Both the position numbers and the translations under genes were made by a program. Shown here in pieces: positions 1 through 8,052 of a stretch of 27,422 nt of DNA; the first letter of the stretch is position 1, and each line of letters starts with the position of its first letter. The DNA lies in assembly GCA_937983075.1 (NCBI GenBank), contig CALKAQ010000070.1, forward strand, positions 1 to 27,422, written 5' to 3'. Below the pieces are notes generated by a model. That model was given only the letters and a program-made list of their open reading frames with translations. It ran no database searches and was not told the DNA's origin. The stretch comes from an uncultured bacterium (GTDB taxonomy: Bacteria; Bacillota; Limnochordia; DTU080; JAAYLA01).

Positions 1-16
1 ATTCCCTACACCCTCC

Positions 17-1255
17 TCAGAAAGTCTGTGAAGCTCTGCGAACAGTCGACGACTCAATGGATTCCTCAATCGCTGCAGCGAGAATCTCCAGCGCGAGGTC
101 AATTTCTTCGTCCGCCACAATGAGCGGCGGCAAAAGCCGCAGCACCTTGCCGGCAATCACGTTGACCAGCAGCCCCCGCTCCCGTGTCGCCGCGAGCAAG
201 GCTGAACCATCGAAATGCAATTCCATGCCGAGCATCAATCCCCGGCCCCTCACCTCACCAAGGGCGTCGGGATACCGCTCCTGCAGCCGCAAGAGCCCCT
301 GGCGCAGACGGTTGCCGGCGGCTTCAGCACGCTCGGGCAACGATTCGTCGATCAAAATATCCAAAACCTCGCACGCGACGTAGGTTGAGAGCGGATTGCC
401 GCCGAACGTCGAAGCGTGGCTGCCCGGTTCAAACCCCTTGGACGCCTCTTCCGTGGCGACGATGGCCCCGATGGGCACGCCTCCTCCCAACGCTTTGGCC
501 AGCGTGATGATATCGGGCCGGACACCGTAATGCTCGAACGCAAACATCCGCCCCGTTCTTCCAAGTCCCGTCTGCACTTCGTCAAAAATCAAGAGCAAGC
601 CGTGAGCATCGCAAAGTTCCCGCACCTGACGCAAATACGCTTCATCGCACGGGAATACCCCGCCCTCGCCTTGAATCGGCTCGAGGAGCACGGCACACGT
701 TTGGGGTGTAATCGCCCGCTCAAGTGCGTCGATATCGTTCAAAGGCACGTAGCGGAACCCTTGCGGCAAGGGCTCAAAGCCTTGTTGATATTTCGGTTGG
801 CCGGTCGCGGTTACGGTAGCCAGGGTGCGACCGTGAAAGGAGCGTTCAGCGGTGATGATTTCAAAGCGATCTTCGCCGCGCCGCACACGGGCGTAGCGGC
901 GTGCGAGTTTGATCGCCGCCTCGTTGGCCTCGGCACCGCTGTTGCAGAAAAACGCTCGGTCCAAGCCGGTCAGCTCCGCCAGCCGTGCCGCCAATCTCGC
1001 CTGCGACTCGATGTGATACAAGTTGGAGCAATGCACGAGAGTGCCCGCCGCCTCGTGGATCGCGGCCGTCACTCGTGGATGGTTGTGGCCGAGACTGTTG
1101 ACCCCCAACCCGGAGATGAAATCGAGATACGAGCGGCCATCCGCATCCCACACCCGTACGCCTTCGCCACGAACCAACGCGATGGGAAGACGGCTGTACG
1201 TCGTCATCACATGCTTTGCCGTCAACTCGGCCACGCCGGCATTGTTCAGCGCCAT
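17..1255 (-). CDS. argD: Acetylornithine aminotransferase
   Basis: PLP-dependent class III aminotransferase that converts N-acetylglutamate semialdehyde and glutamate to N-acetylornithine and 2-oxoglutarate, in the cytoplasm, step 4 of arginine synthesis. Seen: the SGAEANEAAIK phosphate-binding segment (about residues 107-117), FDEVQTG with the pyridine-nitrogen Asp225, and TLAKALGGG with the Schiff-base Lys254. At 412 aa it is of normal family length. The start is uncertain. ATG at 1255 has GGGAG five bases upstream; ATG at 1267 and ATG at 1276 sit nearer a strong AGGAGG at the argB stop. It is the last gene visible in argCJBD, 28 nt after argB. Its stop is followed by GAGGAGGG (bases 11-18), which looks like a ribosome site for a further gene beyond the left edge (inference; often argF or carA). 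Confidence 0.95.
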   Translation of the reverse strand: MALNNAGVAELTAKHVMTTYSRLPIALVRGEGVRVWDADGRSYLDFISGLGVNSLGHNHPRVTAAIHEAAGTLVHCSNLYHIESQARLAARLAELTGLDRAFFCNSGAEANEAAIKLARRYARVRRGEDRFEIITAERSFHGRTLATVTATGQPKYQQGFEPLPQGFRYVPLNDIDALERAITPQTCAVLLEPIQGEGGVFPCDEAYLRQVRELCDAHGLLLIFDEVQTGLGRTGRMFAFEHYGVRPDIITLAKALGGGVPIGAIVATEEASKGFEPGSHASTFGGNPLSTYVACEVLDILIDESLPERAEAAGNRLRQGLLRLQERYPDALGEVRGRGLMLGMELHFDGSALLAATRERGLLVNVIAGKVLRLLPPLIVADEEIDLALEILAAAIEESIESSTVRRASQTF

Positions 1256-1283
1256 TTTTTCTCCCATCCTGTGCATGAACCTC

Positions 1284-2186
1284 CTACGGCACAACCATCG
1301 TGCCGCTGCCTTCGTCGGTGAAGATTTCAAGCAGAAGCGAATGCAGCGCACGCCCGTCGATGATGTGTGTACGTGAAACACCGGCTTGCACCGCTTGAAT
1401 GCACGCTTCGACTTTCGGAATCATGCCGCCGCCGATGACTCCGCTTTCGATGAGCTCACGCGCTCTTTCGATGCTCAAGGTGGAAAGGAGCGTGGACGGA
1501 TCGTTCGGATCTTCATAAATTCCTTCGACGTCAGTCAGCATAATGAGCTTATCCGCTTTCAGTGCAGCCGCCAGCTCACCCGCGACGACATCGGCGTTGA
1601 TGTTGTAGCTTTCACCGTCGAGGCCGACGCCGACGGAGGAAACGACGGGGATGTAGCCTTCACGGCTGATGATTTCCAAAATCTGCGGGTTCACTTTTTC
1701 CACTTCGCCCACACAGCCGAGGTCAACCAATTCGGTTTCGCCGTTGTTCTCAATGCGTTCCGCCGGCCGTTTGCGGGTGATGATCAAATTGGCGTCTTTG
1801 CCCGACAGGCCGACGGCTTTCCCTCCGTAGCGGTTGATCAAGCTGACGATCTCTTGGTTGACCTTGCCGACCAACACCATTTGGACGATGTCCATCGTGT
1901 CGGCGTCCGTCACCCGCATTCCACCGGCAAACGCCGGTTCTTTGCCGAGGCGCCGGAGCATCTGATCGATTTCGGGCCCGCCGCCGTGAACGAGAATCGG
2001 GTTCAAGCCGACGTACTTCAACAAAATGACGTCGAGCATGACTGCCTTCTTGAGCTCCGGTGACACCATCGCGCTGCCGCCGTATTTAATTACGAACGTT
2101 TTGCCGTAAAAAGTTCGGATATACGGCAGCGCTTCGATCAGCACGCTGGCTTTTTCGATCAATCCGTTCGTCGTTTCTGAAGCCAC
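1284..2186 (-). CDS. argB: Acetylglutamate kinase
   Basis: Phosphorylates N-acetylglutamate with ATP, the second step of the acetylated arginine pathway. Amino-acid kinase fold: KYGGSAM around Lys34, HGGGPEID at 67-74 (substrate loop), GLSGKDANL in the middle and GGGMIPK near the C-terminus, ending with the GSGTM signature. It has 300 residues and an N-terminal helix-like stretch before the first strand. By family knowledge this longer form is typical of hexameric, arginine-inhibited enzymes rather than the short E. coli dimer (inference). The start is GTG with GGGAGGT seven bases upstream. It lies 24 nt after argJ and 28 nt before the chosen argD start, so co-transcription is expected. Confidence 0.96.
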   Translation of the reverse strand: MASETTNGLIEKASVLIEALPYIRTFYGKTFVIKYGGSAMVSPELKKAVMLDVILLKYVGLNPILVHGGGPEIDQMLRRLGKEPAFAGGMRVTDADTMDIVQMVLVGKVNQEIVSLINRYGGKAVGLSGKDANLIITRKRPAERIENNGETELVDLGCVGEVEKVNPQILEIISREGYIPVVSSVGVGLDGESYNINADVVAGELAAALKADKLIMLTDVEGIYEDPNDPSTLLSTLSIERARELIESGVIGGGMIPKVEACIQAVQAGVSRTHIIDGRALHSLLLEIFTDEGSGTMVVP

Positions 2187-2210
2187 TGGGGCGACCTCCC
2201 TATCCTTCTC

Positions 2211-3536
2211 TCATGTACGATAACTGGCGTTGATTTTCACGTAGTCATAGGTGAGATCACAAGTCCATGCCGTTGCACGATGTTCGCCGACACCCAAGTC
2301 TACCTTGATGACCACTTCTGGCTCACGCAAAATCTCACTGGCCTTTTCTTCATCGAACGGACACGGTTCGCCTCCCCGGGCAACTTGGAGATCGCCCATG
2401 AAAACATCGATTCGATTCGGGTCGACGAAAGCATCCGAATAACCGGCAGCGCACAAAATGCGGCCCCAGTTGGCGTCTTCGCCGTAAATCGCTGTTTTCA
2501 CCAAATTCGAACGGCTGATGGTGCGGGCCACGGTGCGGGCGTCTTCGTATGTGCGTGCGCCGGCCACTTGAATTTCGATCAATTTCGTGGCCCCTTCCCC
2601 GTCACGGGCGATTTCTTTGGCCAGCTGAATGCACAAGGATTGCAGCGCGTTTTCGAACGGCGCGGCTCCCGGATCGCCAGCACGGAGCGGCTTGTTGCCG
2701 GCTGCCCCGTTTGCCAGCACGAGCACCATGTCGTTCGTGCTCGTATCGCCGTCGACCGAAATCATATTGAAGCTCTTGTTGACGGCACGGCAAAGCGCTT
2801 CTTGCAAATACGCCGGTTCCACCGCGGCATCCGTCGTAATAAACGCAAGCATGGTGGCCATATTGGGATGGATCATGCCAGACCCCTTGGCGATGCCGCC
2901 AATGCGCACGGGTACGCCGTCAATCTCGAATTCAAAAGCCCCGACTTTCGTTCGCGTATCGGTGGTCAAAATGGCTTCCGCCGCATCTTTCCAGCCATCC
3001 GTGTCGCACTGGCTCCACGCGGCGCGAATACCCGCTTCGAGGCGGTCCATAGGCAGACGCTCACCGATGATGCCGGTGGAGCCGACGAGGATGTCTTGGG
3101 GCTTCACTCCCACGAGCTCGGCGGTCATTTCGGCCATACGGCGTGCATCGAGTTCGCCTTCTTTTCCGGTGCAAGCATTGGCAATGCCGCTGTTCACGAC
3201 GATGCCTTGGGCATATCCGTCTTGGATATGCTCACGCGTAACGATCAGCGGGGCCGCCTGCACTTGGTTGGTCGTAAACGTCCCGGCGGCTGCGGCGCGA
3301 CGATCGGAAATGATCAGGCAAACATCTTTTCTCTTGCGTTTGATTCCGGCATGGACCCCGGCTGCCCGGAATCCTCGGGGTGCCGTTACCCCTCCCTCCA
3401 CGGGAATCAAGACGAAATCGGTAGACACATCGTGCCAGGTTTCTTTCAATGGAACCACACCTTTTAACTCAACATGGCGAGAGGAGGCTCCGCTCGGCAC
3501 CGCATTTACTTCTGCATGGCGAACCGGAACTTCCAT
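2211..3536 (-). CDS. argJ: Bifunctional ornithine acetyltransferase / N-acetylglutamate synthase
   Basis: Moves the acetyl group from N-acetylornithine to glutamate, and in bifunctional forms also makes N-acetylglutamate from acetyl-CoA, so the acetyl cycle is closed and no argE is needed. Seen: VEGGVTAPRGF near the N-terminus, GSTGIIGERLP in the middle, and the self-cleavage site KGSGMIHPNMATML in which the Thr of ATM is the nucleophile and the new N-terminus of the beta chain. The body matches the usual length of about 405 aa, but the N-terminus is longer than the family norm. ATG at 3536 gives 441 aa with no clear ribosome site. TTG at 3551 is also open. TTG at 3449 (412 aa), with AAAGGTG eight bases upstream, fits the family length better. 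The internal promoter at 3589-3618 precedes it. Confidence 0.94.
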   Translation of the reverse strand: MEVPVRHAEVNAVPSGASSRHVELKGVVPLKETWHDVSTDFVLIPVEGGVTAPRGFRAAGVHAGIKRKRKDVCLIISDRRAAAAGTFTTNQVQAAPLIVTREHIQDGYAQGIVVNSGIANACTGKEGELDARRMAEMTAELVGVKPQDILVGSTGIIGERLPMDRLEAGIRAAWSQCDTDGWKDAAEAILTTDTRTKVGAFEFEIDGVPVRIGGIAKGSGMIHPNMATMLAFITTDAAVEPAYLQEALCRAVNKSFNMISVDGDTSTNDMVLVLANGAAGNKPLRAGDPGAAPFENALQSLCIQLAKEIARDGEGATKLIEIQVAGARTYEDARTVARTISRSNLVKTAIYGEDANWGRILCAAGYSDAFVDPNRIDVFMGDLQVARGGEPCPFDEEKASEILREPEVVIKVDLGVGEHRATAWTCDLTYDYVKINASYRT

Positions 3537-3588
3537 CCAACTGCCAATCAAGTTCGTACTGAACGTCGGGCTCCCCAGGGCCCGAGAG

Positions 3589-3618
3589 ATTATACCCTAA
3601 ATGCGAGACCGATCGCAA
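3589..3618 (-). promoter_or_regulatory. Candidate promoter of argJBD inside the arg operon
   Basis: Read on the minus strand: TTGCGA (3613-3618), an 18-base spacer, then a perfect TATAAT (3589-3594). It lies in the argC-argJ gap, so argJ, argB and argD could be transcribed apart from argC. No ARG box was seen on it. The -10 is perfect and the -35 matches 4 of 6 positions. Confidence 0.55.
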
Positions 3619-3643
3619 TCGTTGGTGCACGACCAATGAAAAT

Positions 3644-4702
3644 TTACGGGTATATGCCCATCACGTCGATGCCCGCGGTTTCGGGCAAACCGAATAAAAG
3701 ATTCATATTCTGGATCGCCTGCGAAGCAGCACCTTTGCCCAAGTTGTCGATCGCGGAAAATACCAAAATCCGATTGCTCCTCGCATCGTAACGCACACCG
3801 ATATGACACATGTTGCTGCCTCGCACCGGTTTCGTGGCGGGAAGTTTGTCTTGTTTCAGCACCCGCACGAAAGGCTCACCTGCATAAAACTCCTCATAAA
3901 TTTCCTGCAGCCGGTCGGCGTCGACGCTTTGCGTCGGGAACAACACCATGGATGCCAAAATACCTCGACTCATCGGCATCAAATGCGGCGTAAAAGAAAT
4001 GGGGACGTTCTTCGACCCATCCGTCGGTTCACCCAAAAGGAGGGCGATCCCTTGTTCAATTTCAGGCGTATGACGGTGTCCGGCTACGCCGTAAACTTGC
4101 AGATTCTCGGTTGCCTCAGGCAAGTGGAGCATGGCGCTCGGTGTCGCTCCCGCCCCGGAAGCGCCGGACATGGCGATGATATTGATACGCGTACGGTCAA
4201 CGATCCCGGCTCGCAGTGCCGGCGCCAGCCCGAGCAGTACGCTTGTCGGATAACAGCCGGGATTGCCTACGATTTGGCTGCCGGCAATTTGCTCACGAAA
4301 GAGCTCCGGCAAGCCGTAAGCAGCGGAGGCCGTCAAATCCGGGCACGTATGCTCAATGCCGTACCACGCTTCGTAAATGCCCGCGTTGCGGAAGCGGAAA
4401 TCGGTGCCGATGTCGATCAACCGCTTTCCGGCAGCGACGACGGCCGGCCCGAATTCCATGGCCGCTCCGTGAGGCACCGCGGTGAAAATCACATCGCATT
4501 CATCGACCATGGCTTCGATATCGAGCGGTCTGAACTCGAGATCGCAATCGGGCAGCACCGCGGTGGACACATCGCGCAGCGGCACCCCCGCGTGCGTGCG
4601 TGAAGCCAAATATGTAATTTGCGCATGAGGATGCCGCAGCAACAACCGCAGCAGCTCCCCGCCAGTATATCCCGACGCTCCGACAATCCCGACTTTTACC
4701 AC
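3644..4702 (-). CDS. argC: N-acetyl-gamma-glutamyl-phosphate reductase
   Basis: NADPH-dependent reduction of N-acetylglutamyl phosphate to the semialdehyde, third step of arginine synthesis. Seen: nucleotide-binding GIVGASGYTGGELLRLL at residues 5-21, and the catalytic cysteine Cys150 in IVGNPGCYPTS. The dimerisation domain follows, with SGASGAGATPS and the GHRHTPEIEQ segment that holds the catalytic His. At 352 aa it is close to the family norm. The start is the GTG of VKVGIVGASG with GGGGAGGA about six bases upstream. A longer reading to ATG at 4753 would run through the promoter and operator and is rejected. First gene of argCJBD. Confidence 0.96.
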   Translation of the reverse strand: MVKVGIVGASGYTGGELLRLLLRHPHAQITYLASRTHAGVPLRDVSTAVLPDCDLEFRPLDIEAMVDECDVIFTAVPHGAAMEFGPAVVAAGKRLIDIGTDFRFRNAGIYEAWYGIEHTCPDLTASAAYGLPELFREQIAGSQIVGNPGCYPTSVLLGLAPALRAGIVDRTRINIIAMSGASGAGATPSAMLHLPEATENLQVYGVAGHRHTPEIEQGIALLLGEPTDGSKNVPISFTPHLMPMSRGILASMVLFPTQSVDADRLQEIYEEFYAGEPFVRVLKQDKLPATKPVRGSNMCHIGVRYDARSNRILVFSAIDNLGKGAASQAIQNMNLLFGLPETAGIDVMGIYP

Positions 4703-4738
4703 GCCACATCCTCCCCAAATCTTAGAACGAACAAACAC

Positions 4739-4767
4739 ATTATACCGCCCCATGCATAAACATGCAA
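4739..4767 (-). promoter_or_regulatory. Promoter of the argCJBD operon
   Basis: Minus strand: TTGCAT (4762-4767), exactly 17 bases, then a perfect TATAAT (4739-4744), a strong vegetative (sigma-A type) promoter. Transcription would begin near 4732, about 30 nt before the argC GTG. It lies in the 73-nt gap between the MurA-like gene and argC. Confidence 0.8.
4753..4766 (-). promoter_or_regulatory. ARG box (ArgR/AhrC operator) over the argC -35
   Basis: TGCATGTTTATGCA on the minus strand, a near-perfect inverted repeat matching the ArgR consensus TGNATWWWWATNCA with one deviation in the A/T core. It covers five of six -35 bases and the start of the spacer, so arginine-loaded ArgR/AhrC would block RNA polymerase directly (inference from known ArgR systems). 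Confidence 0.78.
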
Positions 4768-4775
4768 CGCAATCT

Positions 4776-6047
4776 CTACTTGGTTTTGATTGCTATGGCG
4801 GCACCGAGCGATCTCAATTTATCGAGATAGTTTTCGTAGCGGCTTTCGAGCCACTGCGCTTCTTCAAGCTCTCCTTCCCCTTCAGCCGCAAGCAATGCGA
4901 TCAGCAAACCCGCTGCACTCAGCGGCCCCTCCGCCCGCACTGACGCCGCAGTAAGCCGATCCGTGCCGTGGAGCACGGCTGTACCCTCGTTGTGCTCACT
5001 CCGCACGCCCAGGCGCCGAAACTCTTCCAGGCACGCAAAACGCGTGGGGAACGCCACGTCGCTGAGAATGCTTGTCCCTTCACAAGACGCTAAAGCCGGC
5101 ACGAGAAGCAGTTGAAAGTCGGATGGAAACCCCGGATAAGGCAATGCCCGAATCAGTGCTGGCGCTCTCGGTGCTGCAGGTGCATCAAGGTGAATCGCCG
5201 CAGCGTCTTGTGCGATGTTCGCGCCGATTTCGTTCAACTTGGCCAGCAATGCCAGAAGATGTACCGATTCGGCACCGGCCACACGCACTTCACCGCCCGT
5301 GGCCAAGGCAGCCAGCAAATAAAAAGCGGCCTCATGCCTGTCTCCAATGACGAAGTGCTCCGCCCCGTGCAACGGAACACCGCCGTCGATGCTGATGACA
5401 TCGGTTCCCGCGCCGCGGATTTTCGCGCCCATGCGCACCAACAAATTCGCCAAATCGACGACTTCCGGATCACGTGCCGCATGGCGGATGATCGTGCGGC
5501 CTCGCGCCCCGGTTGCCGCCAGCATCAAGTTTTCAGTGGCTCCGACGCTCGGGTAATCGAGATAAATGTCTGCTCCTTTCAAGCGATGCGCCTGAACGAT
5601 TAAACGGCCGCCTTCGACTTTCGCCGCAGCGCCCATGGCTTCGAATCCTTTAATGTGCAGATCGATGGAATGCGGACCGTTTTCGGACGAGCCCGGCAAG
5701 GGAATGCTCGCGAAACCCGTGCGCGCCAAAAGTGCACCCGCCAAGAGGAGAATCGGCCGAAATCCTCGCACGGCACTCGGCGGAACCCGCTTTTTCAGCG
5801 CATGGGGCGACCGAATGCGCAGTCCGTTGGGAATACGATCAATTTGACAGCCCATGCCAGCCAACAAAGAAGTCTGTACTTCGACGTCACCGACGGAAGG
5901 GACGTTGCGGAGCGTAACCTCTTCGGTGGTGAGGAGCGCGGCTGCCAAATGAGCGACCGTCGCGTTGACGGAACCTGCAACCTGAATATCGCCCCTCAAG
6001 GGCCTGCTGCCGCTGACACGCAGAATGATCGGCTCGCTTGCCTCCAA
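4776..6047 (-). CDS. MurA-family protein lacking key catalytic residues
   Basis: A full-length (423 aa) member of the UDP-N-acetylglucosamine 1-carboxyvinyltransferase (MurA) / EPSP synthase fold. It aligns end to end with E. coli MurA from memory: LPGSSENGPHSIDLHIKGFEAMGA matches LPGGCTIGARPVDLHISG, SVGATENLMLAA matches SVGATVTIMCAA, and PYPGFPSDFQ matches PHPAFPTDMQ. However, Lys22 is Val27, Cys115 is Ser121, Arg120 is His126 and Arg397 is Ser402. Asn23, Arg91 and Asp305 equivalents remain. It is therefore unlikely to make enolpyruvyl-UDP-GlcNAc in the normal way; a true MurA probably lies elsewhere in the genome. The start is TTG with GGGAGGT about seven bases upstream. It follows the amidase-GerMN gene by 60 nt on the same strand. 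Role unknown; a structural or regulatory cell-wall protein is one possibility. Confidence 0.82.
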   Translation of the reverse strand: MEASEPIILRVSGSRPLRGDIQVAGSVNATVAHLAAALLTTEEVTLRNVPSVGDVEVQTSLLAGMGCQIDRIPNGLRIRSPHALKKRVPPSAVRGFRPILLLAGALLARTGFASIPLPGSSENGPHSIDLHIKGFEAMGAAAKVEGGRLIVQAHRLKGADIYLDYPSVGATENLMLAATGARGRTIIRHAARDPEVVDLANLLVRMGAKIRGAGTDVISIDGGVPLHGAEHFVIGDRHEAAFYLLAALATGGEVRVAGAESVHLLALLAKLNEIGANIAQDAAAIHLDAPAAPRAPALIRALPYPGFPSDFQLLLVPALASCEGTSILSDVAFPTRFACLEEFRRLGVRSEHNEGTAVLHGTDRLTAASVRAEGPLSAAGLLIALLAAEGEGELEEAQWLESRYENYLDKLRSLGAAIAIKTK

Positions 6048-6107
6048 GGTTTTACCTCCCTACCCGAGTCCCTGCCCATAATTCCCGCGTCCCTATTTCG
6101 GCGTGCG

Positions 6108-7343
6108 CTAAGGCCGTCCCTCTCTTCGGACGGGGAACGGTTGAGCAAGCAGTATGTGCCCCCCGACCGTCGTGTTTCCCTCGCCTTCAATCAGAATTTG
6201 TATTTGCTCGATGCCGTCGAACTGGCCGAGAGTCCGAATGATCGATTCGAGGAGCAAGCGTTCCTCGCGAGCACCGCCATGAAAACCGTCTCGAAGTGCC
6301 TGACTGAAATCGACGGTCAAGACTCCCTGTTCATACGCGACGTTCCGTATTTCAACACCGGGAGGAATGATTCGGACCAATGTGGAGTCCGGCGGCGGTC
6401 CCGTCAGCAGTGCCAGCAAGGTCTCATGAACCACGGTCACCAGATCCCGCTGCCTGATATCGAACGGCAGGCGACGCACCGCTGCGGCGATTCCGTTTTG
6501 ATCGCCGTCGATCATACTCGGAAAGAAGAGCAACACTTCATCAGCGCCAAGTTGAGAATCGAGGTCGATTTGGGTTATCGGGATCGTATTGACATTGGCC
6601 GACGACGTGGCGGCGGTTTCGATCGCGGTCAGTTGAACGAAGTAATCCAAAATACCGTGGTAAATCGCCTCAGCCAGCCGCTTTTGATAGTTTGCGTCGG
6701 CCAGCAGCTCCCCTTCCGACGGATGCGACAAAAAGCCGAGCTCCACCACGACGGCCGGCACCGTGGATTCTCTGAGCACGTAATAATCCGCGCCGTTCGC
6801 CTGCCGCCGGTTCGGTCCAAGGCGCTGCACCAAGCTGCTTTGAATTTTCTCCGCAAGCATTTGGTCCAATGTACGATTCGGGAAGTAAAACGTCTGTGCA
6901 CCGGAATAGTTCGGATTCGGAAAGCTGTTGGCATGAAGGCTGATAAAGACATCGGCCGTACCGTTCCGGCCGATTTCGACCCTGCGGGCCAAATCTTGAC
7001 TCTTGCGAAGCTTGGCGTCGGCGTCAGCCAAATCGTAATCGCCCGTCCGCGTCATGATCGTATGAATTGCTGCCCGGTTGAGGAGTTTTTCAAGCTCCAA
7101 TGCCACCGCCAAGGTAATGTCCTTTTCTTGAATCCCACCCGGGCCGATGGCTCCGGGATCGATTCCGCCGTGCCCTGCGTCGATAACGACGGTACGGCCG
7201 GCCACACGTTCTGTTACGCTGGTTGTGACCGGCCGTGCCCAATTGAACGCAGCCATCCCTGCGATGACGAGTCCGACGATACCTAATAGGATAACGCTCG
7301 CCGCCCGTGCTCGAAACGCCAAAAACGTTACGCGTCCGCCCAT
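6108..7343 (-). CDS. Membrane-anchored N-acetylmuramoyl-L-alanine amidase fused to a GerMN domain
   Basis: Residues about 15-33 form a membrane anchor. Residues 51-236 are an Amidase_3 (AmiC/CwlD) domain with zinc ligands His58 (VIDAGHGG), Glu73 (QEKD) and His137 (SLHAN), and catalytic Glu201 (VVELGFLSH), so it should cut the amide between muramic acid and the stem peptide outside the membrane. After a Thr/Ser-rich linker, residues about 265-405 resemble a GerMN domain, with LLTGPP, LVRIIPPGVEI, VDFS and a TLGQF...IQILIEG ending. CwlD prepares muramic-delta-lactam in the spore cortex, and GerM-type domains occur in sporulation and envelope proteins, so a cortex role is likely (inference). ATG start; GGGAGGT lies 11 bases upstream. 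It precedes the MurA-like gene. Confidence 0.9.
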   Translation of the reverse strand: MGGRVTFLAFRARAASVILLGIVGLVIAGMAAFNWARPVTTSVTERVAGRTVVIDAGHGGIDPGAIGPGGIQEKDITLAVALELEKLLNRAAIHTIMTRTGDYDLADADAKLRKSQDLARRVEIGRNGTADVFISLHANSFPNPNYSGAQTFYFPNRTLDQMLAEKIQSSLVQRLGPNRRQANGADYYVLRESTVPAVVVELGFLSHPSEGELLADANYQKRLAEAIYHGILDYFVQLTAIETAATSSANVNTIPITQIDLDSQLGADEVLLFFPSMIDGDQNGIAAAVRRLPFDIRQRDLVTVVHETLLALLTGPPPDSTLVRIIPPGVEIRNVAYEQGVLTVDFSQALRDGFHGGAREERLLLESIIRTLGQFDGIEQIQILIEGEGNTTVGGHILLAQPFPVRREGRP

Positions 7344-7434
7344 CGGTCGGCCTGACCTCCCTGCCCCTATCCCATGTGTCGATGCGGGCTTAAAGTCAAG
7401 TCGTTACCCCAGGTATATTCGCGCCGGGCGCATA

Positions 7435-8052
7435 TCATGTGCGCTGTGCCTCGTACACGCGAAAGCCGCCGCCCTTTTCAATTTCTTCGACCACCGGAAA
7501 CAGCGTTTCCAAAAACGCTGCGAGACTTTTTGCGCCTTGCTGCGTGCGGATGACCAAAGCAAGCCGACCTCCCGGCACCAGCCACTCTTTCGCTTCAGTC
7601 AACAGCGCATGCACCTGCGCCTTTCCGGCCCGAATGGGGGGATTCGTGATGATGAGATCGAAGCGCTGCGGAGCAAATACACTGACGCCGTCGCCGCGCC
7701 GCACCTGTACATTCCCAAGGCGGTGCCTGCGCACGTTCCTCTCCGCCAGCTCCACGGCACGCGGATTGATGTCAACCATATATACACGCGTTTTCGGACG
7801 CATTTTGGCCACCGCAATGCCGATCGGACCGTATCCGCATCCCAAGTCGCAAACGTCACCGTCTTCGGGCAATGCCAAGCTGCCTCTTTCCATCGCTGCA
7901 AGCAGCAGCCGGGTGCCCCGGTCGATCTTTCCCTTCGAAAAAACTCCGGCGTCCGTGTGCAGCGGCAGCCGCTCGTCTCCGACGGGCAAATAGACTTCCC
8001 CCGGGCGATCGCGTACGGCCGGCGACGGATCGAAATAATGTCCTTGACTCAC
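7435..8052 (-). CDS. RsmC/YbxB-like class I SAM methyltransferase
   Basis: A Rossmann-fold methyltransferase of the MTS family (16S rRNA guanine-N2 methyltransferase small domain; B. subtilis YbxB is the near relative). Seen: HYFDPSPAV N-terminal segment, GVFSKGKIDRGTRLLL, the SAM loop VCDLGCGYGPIGIA, the acidic ribose-binding residue in VYMVDINPRAV, and the catalytic IITNPPIRAGK, typical of exocyclic-amine methylation. With 205 aa it matches the single-domain Gram-positive form. The start is GTG with AAGGAGG seven bases upstream, and it overlaps the stop of the cyclo-ligase gene as GTGA, so translation is probably coupled. The exact rRNA target cannot be told from sequence. Confidence 0.88.
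   Translation of the reverse strand: MSQGHYFDPSPAVRDRPGEVYLPVGDERLPLHTDAGVFSKGKIDRGTRLLLAAMERGSLALPEDGDVCDLGCGYGPIGIAVAKMRPKTRVYMVDINPRAVELAERNVRRHRLGNVQVRRGDGVSVFAPQRFDLIITNPPIRAGKAQVHALLTEAKEWLVPGGRLALVIRTQQGAKSLAAFLETLFPVVEEIEKGGGFRVYEAQRT

Noticed and set aside
5655..7286. Plus-strand open frame of over 500 codons opposite the amidase and MurA-like genes
   Set aside because: Antisense shadow with no motif; both minus-strand genes are certain.
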